Assembly (NCBI GenBank): GCA_039105265.1
Contig: JAPFFF010000013.1
Coordinates: 3,658,001 to 3,722,000, forward strand
Reading direction: 5' to 3'
Length of the DNA: 64,000 bases
Origin: Tritrichomonas musculus
Taxonomy: Eukaryota > Parabasalia > Tritrichomonadida > Tritrichomonadidae
Part shown: positions 1 through 10,909 of the stretch, one piece after another
Position numbering within the stretch: position 1 is the stretch's first letter
How the letters are laid out: each line of letters opens with the position of its first letter
Position numbers and translations under genes: made by a program
The notes under the pieces: model-generated
Told to the model about the DNA's origin: nothing
What the model saw: only the letters and a program-made list of their open reading frames with translations
Database searches by the model: none

Positions 1-243
1 CAGTATCCAAATTCACAACAAAATTATTATTATCAACAGCCTCAGCAGCCAAATTACCCAAATTCACCTTACGGATCACCTATAAGCTACCCTACTGACC
101 AAGAATATTATCAAAGTTGCCAGAACCAGGCATATTCATATCCAAATCAGTCTTACCAACCCGACGGAGAACAGCATGCGCCGATTCATCCTTATGGTAA
201 CACTAATCCTGACCAATTCAAAGGACAAGGTGATGATAGCTAA
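1..243 (+). CDS. C-terminal end of a Q/N/Y/P-rich low-complexity protein (5' end outside window)
   Basis: Frame 1 is open from the first base to a TAA at 241-243 and encodes 80 residues rich in Gln, Asn, Tyr, Pro and Ser, with repeated short motifs such as YPNS, YPNQ and QPQQP, ending in GQGDDS. The start lies upstream of the window. Codon use is balanced and coding-like, unlike the AT-rich DNA that follows. The composition resembles prion-like or proline/glutamine-rich tails of RNA-binding, vesicle-coat or annexin-type proteins, but no folded domain is visible, so no function is assigned. It is the left neighbour of a transposon-filled region. Confidence 0.75.
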   Translation, partial: QYPNSQQNYYYQQPQQPNYPNSPYGSPISYPTDQEYYQSCQNQAYSYPNQSYQPDGEQHAPIHPYGNTNPDQFKGQGDDS

Positions 244-1021
244 GATAAAATTCTAAAAATTGATTGATCTATGTAGTTTTGAATTAAATAAATAATTTTT
301 CTATGTAAAATTGATTTTGTAATTTTGATATTGTTCTAAAATAGAATACAATTTGTGAACCATTAGAAAAAAAAACAGAGACTTCTGAAAAGTGGAGGAT
401 CAGTATTTGAATTTTTTTTTTTTTTTTTTTTTGTCATTATTATCAGGACTTAGTTGAAATTTACAAACTCTTTAACTAATTTCTGGAAAATAGGATTTGG
501 CCCATTTACAAAAAAATCAAATTCATTTTTTTTAAAATTTCAGAATATTTTGAATCTAAAACTTTTTGAATGCATATCTGAATTTTTCTAATTCTAAAAA
601 AAAAATGAAAAAGCATTATTCTTATTGATATATTTGTTTAGTGATATAGTGTAAATAGGTTTTCAGTCTTATAAAGCATTTAATTGGTTGGTTTTTTAAT
701 AATTGGTTGATTATCAATACAAATGAAATTTTATCCAATTTAACGAGAAATTACATTATTTATCATAATTTTATACCAATTTAATCATAGAATATGCACA
801 AAAATTTGTTTTTACAAGAAATCTGATATCAAATATCATATATAAAAATGAAAGTGTAATTATTTTTACATTTTATTTCATATCTTAAAAATAATTATAA
901 AAATAATATAATTAATATATTTAAATGAATATTTATTAAGATATCAAAAAAATCACAAACAATTTTTTGAATATTTTACATAAAAGCTTTTCAGTATAAA
1001 AAACGGTTGTAAAACCCTAAT
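244..1021. other. AT-rich intergenic sequence
   Basis: No reading frame or structured RNA could be supported. It holds a 21-base T tract near 412-432 and ends at the candidate target duplication of the next transposon. Confidence 0.6.
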
Positions 1022-1192
1022 TATTAAAAACGGTACAGCGATCGGATGTAAATTGTCAAAAAATTGAGAGCAAAATTAAATAACCTGGAAATTCCTAAAA
1101 AAATTATATAACAGTTAATTTTATATAATATAAAATCAAATTCTTTAATGAAATTTGGAAGTAAATTTTCAATTTTATAGACATATTGTTTA

Positions 1193-2807
1193 CTGGGAAA
1201 TTCAATAATTTTGTCAAAAACTGGGAAATTCAATAATTTTGGCAAAAATTTTGAAAATAAAAAAATAAATAAAAATTAATTTTTATTTCTTGCTTTTTTT
1301 CCCTGGACTTTTCTTACGAAGTAAAGGTCTTACATCATCAGATGTTATACAAAGACCTGAAATTTTAATTGCATTATTAGGAACAAGATCAGTTTGAATA
1401 AAATTCTTTTGTGAAACATGAACATTTTTATTTTTTAGAATTTTTTCAGGATTGCGCGGTAAAAGCCCACAAGCTTCAAAAGCAATACGGCAATTGTGTG
1501 TTGTTGTTGCAATTCGATGGGCATCGACGAATCCTTGTATTTCGGCTGTACGAACGACTGAAATTTTTTCTTGCTCATTTTCATCTATTTCATCAATTAT
1601 ATGCGATGCAATTCTTGACAATGCATCTTTAAGAGGTCGAGCTACAACCCTATCAAAGGGTTGCATGATATGAGTTAAATGAGGCGGGAAAATAATTACT
1701 TCAATATTGGCCTTTTTAAAAAGATCCATGACATGACGGTTATTTCTTGAGCCGTGTCCATCAAGGAACAAAATGGCCTTTTGTTTCTGATCGAAATGGT
1801 ATGTTTTTCGAATTTCAATTACTCTTTCAATGAATTTTTTGGCCCAACATTCGAAACATTCATCATTTATCCATCCATTGTCTGATCCACCGATATCTAT
1901 TTTACCTCCAGCTACTAAAGGTGTTAGATCTTTGGGCATGTTTTTTAATGGTACAATAATATATGGGACAAAGTCATCGCCAGCCGCATTTATTGTCACC
2001 ATTGCGGAAATGTGACATGAAAAATGAAATTTATCAACTTTGTGTCCTTCCTGCTCTCCTGGTGGTATTATTATTTTTCTTGGCTTACTAATTTCAACAC
2101 TAGTCTCATCTGAGTTGAAACATAATTGTGGGGGAACACCTGAGCACATTTCCTCCGTATATGTATTTTCAAAAAAATATTCAATAGTTTTGGTTGTCGC
2201 ACATTCATATCTGTCTTTATCTATAGTACATGGACATTTTGTGTTGAGTTGAAGTCTGTTTGACGCTTCATATTTATAATTCTTTCTTAAATTTGGAGGG
2301 TATTTTTCTCTATCTTCTGGGGCCATTTTTTCTAATTTCTTTCTGTATTTATCATCTAGACAATTAGCAATATCTGTATAATCAGCACAATCTTTTTTAC
2401 GGAATTTCTGTTTGATCATTGAATGAATAGAAATTGCATCTTTATAATTTATAAGAGGAGGTCGTCCTACTCCAGTCCATTCTTTCCCTTCTTCTAGGGC
2501 TTTATATCTTCTTAAAGTTTTTTGATAATCTGCATTTAGTTCCTTGCAGATTGTTGGTAAAGGAAGATTAATACATAATTTTTTCACATGCGCAGCCTTA
2601 TCTTCTGGCGTGTCTTGAAACCTGACTTCTGCTGTCAATAATATGTGTGCTGGTATGCTATTCATACTAAATAAAAATGAAGTAAAAATATCCGTTTATT
2701 CATGAATTAAAAGCATATTATTGTTTTTAACACACATATTTTGGCGCCAAAATTTTGCCAAAATTATTGAATTTCCCAGTTTTTGACAAAATTATTGAAT
2801 TTCCCAG
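1193..2807 (-). mobile_element. pogo/Tc1-superfamily DNA transposon, TA-flanked, structurally complete
   Basis: Each end carries two head-to-tail copies of a 28-bp motif starting CTGGGAAATTC: left at 1193-1220 and 1221-1252, right as the inverse ending at 2807. The long inverted repeats are about 60 bp and almost identical. A TA dinucleotide abuts both ends (1191-1192 and 2808-2809), as expected for Tc1/mariner/pogo insertion. The paired motif is probably a double transposase-binding site. One transposase gene fills the interior on the minus strand. Near-identical ends and an open gene suggest a young copy. Confidence 0.85.
1283..2665 (-). CDS. pogo-like DDE transposase
   Basis: A 460-residue protein that would cut and paste its own element. 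The N-terminal part (about 1-110) includes a helix-turn-helix-like region with a basic GRPP motif typical of pogo/Tc1 DNA-binding domains. The DDE_1-type catalytic core follows: first Asp in FNSDETSV (about residue 187), second in LFLDGHGSR (about 301), third in MQPFDRVV (about 340). The HxTHIMQPFD motif is characteristic of pogo/CENP-B-related transposases. The C-terminus is lysine-rich (KKSPGKKSKK), possibly a nuclear localisation signal. The frame is complete and lies between the TIRs of its element. No defect is visible, so it may be functional. It is not closely similar to the other pogo-type gene at 52.9 kb. Confidence 0.88.
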   Translation of the reverse strand: MNSIPAHILLTAEVRFQDTPEDKAAHVKKLCINLPLPTICKELNADYQKTLRRYKALEEGKEWTGVGRPPLINYKDAISIHSMIKQKFRKKDCADYTDIANCLDDKYRKKLEKMAPEDREKYPPNLRKNYKYEASNRLQLNTKCPCTIDKDRYECATTKTIEYFFENTYTEEMCSGVPPQLCFNSDETSVEISKPRKIIIPPGEQEGHKVDKFHFSCHISAMVTINAAGDDFVPYIIVPLKNMPKDLTPLVAGGKIDIGGSDNGWINDECFECWAKKFIERVIEIRKTYHFDQKQKAILFLDGHGSRNNRHVMDLFKKANIEVIIFPPHLTHIMQPFDRVVARPLKDALSRIASHIIDEIDENEQEKISVVRTAEIQGFVDAHRIATTTHNCRIAFEACGLLPRNPEKILKNKNVHVSQKNFIQTDLVPNNAIKISGLCITSDDVRPLLRKKSPGKKSKK

Positions 2808-3202
2808 TAAACGTTACCATATGAAAAAAAATTTTTTTGAATGAATAAAATGAGTTTTTCATTCAAATTTAGTCAACATAAATCTCCAAATCAAATTAGA
2901 AAATCCTTCCAATATTTTAATAAGTTATTATATATGATGTGTTCTATTTATATATTTGGTTGTTTCGATTATTACAGTTTTTTAAATACTTTTGACACTT
3001 TACATCCGATCGCAGTACCGTTTTATTAAAGTATTGGAACCTAAAATGTATTTTAGTAAACACAAATTCAAAAATAAACCATATTAAATTAATATTTTTT
3101 TTTATTTATGGATTTAATTAATGCTTTTAGTTTCAAACTTCTTGTGAATTGATCAGGCCTTTTTCATTAAAATTATTAAATGCAATCATAAATCAATAAA
3201 AG

Positions 3203-3338
3203 TTACTTGATAAAAAAATTAGGATGCAAAACTTTATCTTTGATTGAGGTATCAATTTCTTTATGACTCAATAAAATTTCAATTATCTTTTGATCTTCTT
3301 GTTTAAAGGCTTCATGTAGTGGTGTTATATTAATTTTT
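3203..3338 (-). other. Last ankyrin exon and C-terminus of the decayed gene
   Basis: The minus strand reads TPLHEAFKQEDQKIIEILL, continues through a further ankyrin helix and IKDKVLHPNFFIK, and stops with TAA. The last exon of the 42.7-48.0 kb gene ends in the same style (IKDEIFSHFFFFK, stop), so this is a genuine family C-terminus and not a random frame. It lies about 175 bp upstream of the pogo-related outer inverted repeat. The 3340-3930 stretch next to it is intron-like AT-rich repeat DNA. Confidence 0.65.
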
Positions 3339-3339
3339 A

Positions 3340-3930
3340 ATTTCAATTTCATTGATAAACATAATTTATAAACGTTATAAAGATAAAAAAAACAAAAATT
3401 TCACTCAATAGGAAAATTAAAATTTCATTTAAAAAATATTTTAAACATCATTCAAACAATTCAATTTTTAACTATGTAAATAAAATTTATCATAAAATTC
3501 TATTTAAATTATCAAGTGAAATCATATTAAATGAGTTTTTTTTTGAAATATCATCCAAATTAATTTTAAAATTATATAAAATATAAATACAGAAATTTTA
3601 TAAAAAAATATTAGTTCAAATTTCATTAAAATTTAAAGCTTAAACGAAATAAACTTTTACTTAAAATTGGATTTAAAAAATAAATTCAAACTTTATTTAA
3701 TAAATTAATTTAAATTCCTTTATAAAAACAATCAAAATCAAATCCCATAAACAAAATATTTTGGAATTTTATAAAATATTTAATATTGAAATGAAATTAA
3801 AACAATTATGCAAAAAAATTAAATCAATATATTATATTACAAATTTCATTAAAAACAATGAAAACATTATTAATTATAAATCTAATAAAATGCAATAAAA
3901 TTCATTACTTTAATTTTATTAATGTAAACA
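3340..3930. other. AT-rich intron-type repeat sequence
   Basis: No gene. The stretch consists of degenerate AAATTTCATTAAAA-like units, the same type found between the ankyrin exons, and is interpreted as one half of the split last intron. It ends near a short perfect hairpin at about 3944-3970, two 12-base arms around TGC containing CACTTTTTGAAC. Confidence 0.55.
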
Positions 3931-4145
3931 AGGAACGCCACTTTTTGAACTGCGTTCAAAAAGTGTCTAGTACACAATTTTTTTCTTTTAGAAAAAAGAT
4001 AATATCTATATAAAAGGCATTCAAATAAACAATAATTTAGTCAAAATTTTATTCTAAAACTAGCATAGCATAAAAAACTTTATTAATGCTTTCTGTAAAA
4101 AAACTAACAAAAGTTTGTAATTAGCAAAAACGCGAATCAGTTATT

Positions 4146-5010
4146 AACATCAATGTTTGTCTGTCGTTAGCATAGATGTTTATCTGTTGTTAGCATAGAT
4201 GTTTATCTGTTGTTAGCATAGATGTTTATCTGTTGTTAGCATAGATGTTTATCTGTTGTAAGCATCGATGTTTTTCTGTTGTTAGCATCGATGCTTTTCT
4301 GTTGTTAGCATCTATGTTTGTATGTTGTAGCATCTATGTTTGTCTGTTGTAGCATCTATGTTTTTCTGTTGTTAGCATCTATGTTTGTCTGTTGTTAGCA
4401 TCTATGTTTGTCTGTTGTAGCATCTATGTTTATCTGTTGTTAGCATTGATGTTTATCTGTTGTTAGCATCGATGTTTATATGTTGTAAGCATCAATGTTT
4501 GTCTGTTGTTAGCATCTATGTTTGTCTGTTGTTAGCATCTATGTTTATCTGTTGTTAGCATAGATGTTTGTATGTTGTTAGCATCTATGTTTATCTGTTG
4601 TTAGCATTGATGTTTTTCTGTTGTTAGCATTGATGTTTATCTGTTGTTAGCATAGATGTTTATCTGTTGTTAGCATAGATGTTTATCTGTTGTTAGCATA
4701 GATGTTTATCTGTTGTTAGCATAGATGTTTGTATGTTGTAAGCATCGATGTTTATCTGTTGTTAGCATAGATGTTTGTATGTTGTAAGCATCGATGTTTA
4801 TCTGTTGTTAGCATAGATGTTTATCTGTTGTTAGCATAGATGTTTGTATGTTGTAAGCATCGATGTTTATCTGTTGTTAGCATCGATGTTTGTATGTTGT
4901 CAGCATCGATGTTTGTATGTTGTTAGCATCAATGTTTATCTGTTGTTAGCATCGATGTTTATCTGTTGTTAGCATCGATGTTTGTCTGTTGTTAGCATCA
5001 ATGTTTGTCA
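4146..5010 (+). repeat. 23-bp tandem repeat array (about 37 units)
   Basis: Head-to-tail copies of a 23-bp unit with the core TAGCATAGATGTTTATCTG. Variant positions (TAGATG, TCGATG, TTGATG, CTATG; GTTTAT, GTTTGT, GTTTTT) are scattered through the array, and a few units are one base short. There are no unique spacers, so it is a satellite-like array. The same unit occurs about three times at 57390-57450, followed there by the same downstream module. This shows the array belongs to the terminal region of a mobile element. Confidence 0.9.
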
Positions 5011-5125
5011 ATATTTAAGATAATATTATCTGGCGGTAGGATTATCTGGTTGTGGGATTTATCTGGCTGTGGGATTTATCTGGGTATGAGATTAAACTAT
5101 TTTATTTCTTTTTGATAAATTAATT
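5010..5125 (+). repeat. Element-terminus module shared with 57452-57566
   Basis: Directly after the 23-bp array lies CAATATTTAAGATAATATTA, then short GATTATCTGGCTGTGGGA-like repeats, then a segment ending TTAATTAAAAA. The same series, in the same orientation, follows the short 23-bp array near 57.45 kb, where it closes a virus-like element. Here it directly abuts the palindromic element. A 24-bp piece of the module (AAACTATTTTATTTCTTTTT and flank) recurs inverted at about 12955-12980, beyond the other end of that element. Confidence 0.7.
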
Positions 5126-5140
5126 AAAAAAAAAAAAAAA

Positions 5141-7614
5141 GGGAAATCGTAATTGCCCTCAATCGTAATTGCCCGCACAAAAAAGGTCAATTTTGGCCTT
5201 AAAACCGTTGTCAAATGAAAATGGAAGAATGACTTTTTGAATTATTTGGCTAATTATTCTCTGAAAATAATAATAAAATTACTAATTCCCGAAATCTTCC
5301 CCAGATATTTTCGAAATCATTTTCAGATATTTTCGAAATCATTTTCAGATATTTGCGAAGTCATTTTTAGATATTTTCGAAATCATTTTCAGATATTTTC
5401 GAAATCATTTTCAGATATTTTCGAAATCATTTTCAGATAATTACGAAATCATTTTCAGATATTTGCGAAGTCATTTTTAGATATTTTCTAAATCATTTTC
5501 AGATAATTACGAAATCATTTTTAGATATTTTCGAAATCATTTTCAGATATTTTCTAAATCATTTTCAGATAATTACGAAATCATTTTTAGATATTTTCGA
5601 AATCATTTTCAGATATTTGTGAAATCATTTTTAGATATTTTCGAAATCATTTTCAGATAATTACGAAATCATTTTTAGATATTTTCGAAATCATTTTCAG
5701 ATAATTACGAAATCATTTTTAGATATTTTCGAAATCATTTTCAGATATTTGCGAAATCATTTTCAGATATTTTCGAAATCATTTTCAGATATTTTCTAAA
5801 TCATTTTCAGATAATTACGAAATCATTTTTAGATATTTTCGAAATCATTTTCAGATATTTGTGAAATCATTTTTAGATATTTTCGAAATCATTTTCAGAT
5901 AATTACGAAATCATTTTTAGATATTTTCGAAATCATTTTCAGATAATTACGAAATCATTTTTAGATATTTTCTAAATCATTTTCAGATGATCACAGAGTC
6001 ATTTTCAGATGATCACAGAGTCATTTTCAGATGATCACAGAGTCATTTTCAGATGATCACAGAGTCATTTTCAGATGATCACAGAGTCATTTTCAGATGA
6101 TCACAGAGTCATTTTCAGATGATCACAGAGTCATTTTCAGATGATTATAAAATAATTAAATATTATATTTTATGACTAAATATATAAAAAAAGCATATAT
6201 CAAGAAATTTTACAAATTCAATGGGAATTCCTCTCAATTTTAAAAAACCGCCTACCATAAAAAATTTGTTTTTCAATATCTACTTAATTTTTTGGAATCT
6301 ATTTTATAAAATATAACAATATTTAAAATTATTCAAAAAATGCATATGCTTAAATACAAAATTATGATAATTATACTTCAAATATAAAAAAGATATTTGC
6401 TGCAAAGAAAAAAATTTAAAAAATGCTTCTGTTATGATCTTTTTCAATTGCTTCCAAAAATAATTATACATAAAATACAACGAGATATCTTATATTGATC
6501 TAGCTTAACTTCATTTTTAAAAACATTGAAAAAGTTTTAAAAGGTATTGAAAAAGTGGATTTTAAATGAAGCACAACTCTGTGTAGAAGCAAAATTAACA
6601 TATAAAACCTATATAATTTTGAATCTATATACCGTGAAGTTTAATGTAACAGAAAGCTTTTTTTACTATTTAAATAGTAAAAAATTAAATACATAATTTT
6701 CAATAGTTTATAAATTTTTATCAAGTCAGCATTTAATCACTAAAATTTAATATGTCATGCATTAGATATAATTTATTATATATTTATAAAATATACTTGG
6801 AATAAAAATAGAATAACAAAAGTTATATAAAATTAAAAAAAAAAAAAAAATCACCACTGTATACAATATCCTTTGCCCAGATCTGGTAATCTTGAAAAGC
6901 TTCAAGTAAACAGCTTTTATGAGCTCCAATAAAAAGTTCGTAAGCTTGTTTGCTTGCTTCAGTTGCTGGAATGTTACTTGGATAAAATTTGCTAATATCT
7001 CTTTTCTTGAAGTAGTTAAACAATAATGATTCAATGTATTGTTGTTTCTTGTTTGCATCTAGGTGATTCATAAATTGTGATGTTCCATTTATTTGAATTC
7101 ACTTGCTCACCAGTAAAGTACCATTCATTAATAACATCAACAACAAATTCTTTGCTGAAAGGTAAATGATATAAGTTAGCTATTGAGTCAAAAGTAGGTG
7201 GAAATTCATTAAGGAGCTCTTTTATTATTATAATCAGGTCATAATCAATATCAAAGTCTTTATTATAACTTAATGTGCAGGCCCTTGTCGTTGCTGTTTG
7301 ACCATAAACATCTTGCTCCATTGATCTTGTTTTAGTGTTGGTTCATCACTATGTGTTGAGAAAGAGTAGTACCATCAATAAGAACTCTATGATTTTTTCT
7401 GTTTTGTTCCTCACCTAGTCTGTAAATCTTGTCTTGTTGCTTGTCCTGGCACTTTTGAAACGAGCTTGTTTTCATTTGGATCGCAAAAACGATTAACACC
7501 TCTTGTCCCTGCGTTTCATTATTGCTTGTAATTCTTTTGCCAATGATTTTAGTTAATGAATCAAGCCAATCAAATCATCTATTTATGAAATGGTGTTCAA
7601 AGTCAAAAAAATGA
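5141..7614 (-). repeat. Left arm of the long inverted repeat
   Basis: This is the inverse of 10910-12856. In order it has the GGGAAATCG terminus, a long 22-bp tandem array (about 5290-6150), unique AT-rich sequence, and toward the centre a coding-like stretch (about 6840-7570) with short open frames of 96 and 82 residues on the minus strand (7031-7321, 6823-7071). These frames are duplicated unchanged in the other arm and resemble no family I know. The arm is about 530 bp longer than its partner because its tandem array is longer. Confidence 0.85.
5290..6150 (+). repeat. 22-bp tandem array in left arm (about 39 units, two subfamilies)
   Basis: Units are 22 bp and share CATTTTCAGAT. Most read TTTCGAAATCATTTTCAGAT-like, with TTACGAAATC and TTGCGAAGTC variants. 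The last seven to eight (about 5985-6140) form a homogeneous subfamily with GATCACAGAGTC. The same two subfamilies occur in the right arm in the same relative order but far fewer copies. Confidence 0.9.
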
Positions 7615-8569
7615 ATCATTTTTTGAGTAAATGATTTTTTGAGTAAATGGATAATGATATCAGATATTAAATGCTTTTTTATGCTTTAAGAAAATCTTGT
7701 AAAGAGATCAATTGCAATATTTATATTTTTATATATTACTTGATAGTTTACATAATTCGAATCATAAGATAAAATTTCCTATTCAAATTTTTATTTTGGA
7801 AATCTCAGGTTTATTTGGTTATCTCATGTTTTCATGAAAAAATGAATATTTCTCAGAAAAAGTTATGTTATTCATAATATTCTGAATTTCATGATAAACA
7901 TGAGGTTCTTTGTTAACCTATGCTTATTCATAAAAAATAAATGTTTATATGTTAGTCTTATATATATATGAAAATGTAGACATTTACTGGCAACCCGAGA
8001 CTTCTTTGTGGGACTCTAATAATTTAAGATAAAAAAATACAATCAATTAAATTTATAAAGTAAAACCAATAGCAAATTGCAAACTCAAAGAACAATTCTA
8101 AGCACTTAATAACATTTTTTTCCTTGTTAGCTAACAAAAACTTTGAAAATATTTATTATTTATATATAATTGAAAATTCATATTTTAAAGTTAGTTTTGA
8201 AATACATTTAAGAAAAAAATTGTTATTTCCCTTCAAATTTTTTAATTTGAGGTTAGTAATTTATTTTAAAATAAATACTTAAATGTGTATTGGATTATTA
8301 GATATGAATTAGTCTGCTTCACTAATATTTCAAAAAATAAAAATGAAATTTCACTAATTTGAGGCTTAGATGGTAGCAGTTAAATATCAAAGATAACCAA
8401 ATATAATTTTTGTGTCTTGAAAAGTCATTTACATATACAAACGTGTGATATTACCTAAAAAACTTGAAAAGAGAATATATATTGTCTTTTCGTCCGATAA
8501 AAAAAACTAATTGTTAATATCTTTTAATAATCAATATCTTAACGTAGATAGCAAAAAAAATAAGATGAT

Positions 8570-8960
8570 GTTTTTAAACATAGAAAAAGTTTGTTGAAAA
8601 TATCAACCATCAACATTGGCAATGCATCGGATCCAACAATATTAAGCGTTTAATACAGTAGTATATGCAGTGATTGCTACTCTCCTCCAGCCTATACAAC
8701 TCGAAAAAAGCTCTGGTATTCTTTCGCTTAGGCTTAGCTACGCTCTGGCTACTCTCATTTCGTTTCCACGTGCCTATACATTGTGTCAATTCTGTTATGC
8801 CACTGACCTAATTTCTACTCAGAAAAGCTACTTAAAATGCCTACTTCAAATAGCATAACAACTACTTGTGTCCATTCAAAAATGCATTCTAATAAAATAC
8901 ATCATTATTTGTTTTTTATTATTATTATTATTATCCAAATGAGATAACCTATACTAAAGG
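8570..8960 (+). other. Higher-GC central segment without recognisable gene
   Basis: The centre of the palindromic element has a GC-richer stretch at about 8610-8880, with a weak 62-codon frame at 8670-8858 lacking any known motif. It may be a remnant of an element gene. Flanking 7620-8570 is AT-rich with nothing supportable. Confidence 0.3.
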
Positions 8961-10000
8961 AGATGAAGAGATAACCACAGAGAAGGCCATAAAAGCAATA
9001 AGGAAATGGATTGATAACCCTGTACCTCATAACAAGTTCATATTCATTGAGACAGCTATCAATATAGCTCTAGAGTTCTATTCAAAGTTATACGTAATCT
9101 TAAAAATATAATAAAAGTATGCCCAAAGGAAGGTGCATTTAAAGAATTCAAGGAAGCTATCACACATTTAGTTCCAGTAGTAGTAACAGTATTCTCAACA
9201 GCATCTAAGTGTCTTGAAGGGATCATTTCTACTACTACAAAATAGGCTGAAGCTGCTAGTAAGTGTGTTTCATCATATAATAATGTGTATTGGCTGTTAA
9301 AGCCTATCTGGTGGTATGACAAGGTATTAATCAAAATAGAAGATAAAAATGTGTGCGAGAGATTAAAGGAACGTATCAACAATGAACTCAATAAGGCTTT
9401 GTATAACTCAGAGAAGAAGGAAGTAGAAATCAGTAATGAAGATAATTTTGTTAACTCAAAACATGTTGACATATTTATAGCTACTTCATGCATTCAAGCA
9501 GAGCAGTCATTTTGGATTATTTAATATCGATATTCATTCAGACTCCATTTGATACTGTATCATCAATTGAACCGTTTGTAGGAAGAAAGAGAAATGAAGA
9601 CTCAACAACTTATCTATATATGAGACAAGTAAGAGTACCAGAAGATAAGTTTACATTTATGATGGACAAGAAAAGGAATAAGAAAAGGCTGAACCAACTG
9701 CTAGCATATACATTGCTATTAATTGACAAAGTTTCAATGGTTAAGTGCATGGGTAAAATGGGAGAAGTAATAGTTAATAAGATACAAACCTCACTACCAA
9801 AGCTCGGCTTGAGAGAAGAAGAAATAAAGAGAGATACAGTAATTATAAAAGAAGATAACATAAATAGAGGTTTTTCAGGCAAGAAAAAGTTATATCAGCA
9901 CCATGGCTTCAAGAATGAAAAAGATATACCAAATGAATATGAAATAAGTAGCAGATTCAACAGAGAAAAAGGTAAAATGCAAAGAATATATATAGTTTAA
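8940..10000 (+). pseudogene. Decayed coding region of unknown family in the palindromic element
   Basis: The plus strand has coding-like composition over about 1 kb: a lysine/glutamate-rich protein containing KAIRKWIDNPVPHNKF, a hydrophobic LVPVVVTVF stretch and, near the 3' end, a 170-residue open portion (9488-10000) with GRKRNEDSTTYLYMR. I do not recognise the family. Its codon use resembles the virus-like 305-residue gene at 56.4-57.3 kb more than the host genes. It is broken (a few breaks) and treated as part of a virus-like or other mobile fossil. Confidence 0.45.
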
Positions 10001-10059
10001 GTTAGAGTAAAAAATAAATGTAAACCATTCAATATTTTTTTTTTATTTTTTTGGAAAGC

Positions 10060-10545
10060 ATCTCTGATTCAATCACATTAGCAATTCCAATTTTAATGAC
10101 AGCAATCAGTAATCAATTCAGATTCTAATCAATTACATATTCATTGTCAGCAATCAATTAAGGCATCCAAATACATTTCAGATCCAATTACAATAATCAA
10201 ATTAGAATTCAATCCAGTATTCAATAACTGTAATCACACCAATAACAATAATTAACCATCATTTACATATTCAATGTCAATAATAAAATTAATAACTCAT
10301 TGACATATTCAATAATTAAATCCTGATTCAATTCCAACAATTAAAATAGCATTCAATGATCAATTCCAACAATCAAATTAGCATTCAATCTAAATAATCT
10401 AATCAATTTCATATTCAATATCGGCAATCAATTACTGTATCAATAGCAGCATTCAATTCCAATCCCAGATTCAATGATAATAATTAATATCAACTGTCAA
10501 TTCATAATTCAATAACAGCAATCAATCACAGCAAGAAAGAAATAA
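10060..10545 (+). repeat. G-poor quasi-repetitive tract (ATTCAAT/CAATCA motif)
   Basis: About 480 bp almost devoid of G on the plus strand, made of loosely repeated ATTCAAT, CAATCAATT and CAGCAATCA words at irregular spacing of roughly 18-25 bp. It has no reading frame. It lies between the decayed coding region and the right arm. Confidence 0.6.
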
Positions 10546-10559
10546 TAACATTTACCTTT

Positions 10560-10909
10560 TGTCAAATTAAATGTTATGGTCAATTACAAGGCCAATTTTA
10601 GCAAACATATTCAATTCTATTTTTGTCACCTTCTTATGTTTTCAACAGTCAATCAAGTCTAAAAATAATTTTAAGGATTTAGTTATAATTCCAAAGAACA
10701 AAGAAAAGTGCCTCTTTAATATTAGTCCAAAGGAGCTGCAGCCAAGACAGAAATAATCAAAATCATTCATGATGAGTACGTAGAAAGAGTTTTGACAAAA
10801 CAGTCAAGTACATAGATTATTCCATTAGAGCTCAGATGGGAGGAGATAGACAATTTTGATTTCACACTGCAATTCTTCATTGAAATATTAATGAGCTTTG
10901 AGTATTTGC
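10560..10909 (+). other. Coding-like remnant next to the right arm
   Basis: The stretch regains balanced composition (for example around 10680-10900) and looks like decayed protein-coding DNA, but no family or intact frame is recognisable. It belongs to the interior of the palindromic element. Confidence 0.3.

Larger units (their letters stand above)
1028..3023. mobile_element. Outer inverted-repeat element enclosing a pogo-like transposon
   Basis: The ends at 1028-1061 and 2990-3023 are inverted repeats of 34 bp with 32 matches; both begin AAACGGTAC. They are flanked by the same hexamer TATTAA (1022-1027 and 3024-3029), a candidate target-site duplication. Inside lies a second inverted-repeat pair belonging to a TA-flanked pogo-like transposon. 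Either the outer repeats are a small non-autonomous element (about 380 bp without the insert) into which the pogo element jumped, or both pairs belong to one transposon with terminal and subterminal repeats. The separate TA duplication of the inner pair favours nesting. Confidence 0.65.

Noticed and set aside
1024-1245. Minus-strand 73-codon frame
   Set aside because: It crosses the inverted repeats of two elements and has biased AT-rich composition; no sign of a gene.
2841-3029. Plus-strand 62-codon frame
   Set aside because: Runs into the outer inverted repeat and target duplication; a chance frame.
3930-4140. Complete copy of the hAT-like MITE at the left of the 23-bp array
   Set aside because: Only the short CGCCACTTTTTGA-like word is shared; the rest, including the coding block, is absent.
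4146-5010. CRISPR-like regular repeats
   Set aside because: Units follow each other directly without unique spacers, and the context is eukaryotic; it is a tandem array.
9059-9493. 144-codon minus-strand frame in the palindrome centre
   Set aside because: Antisense of the lysine/glutamate-rich coding-like plus strand; composition supports the plus strand.
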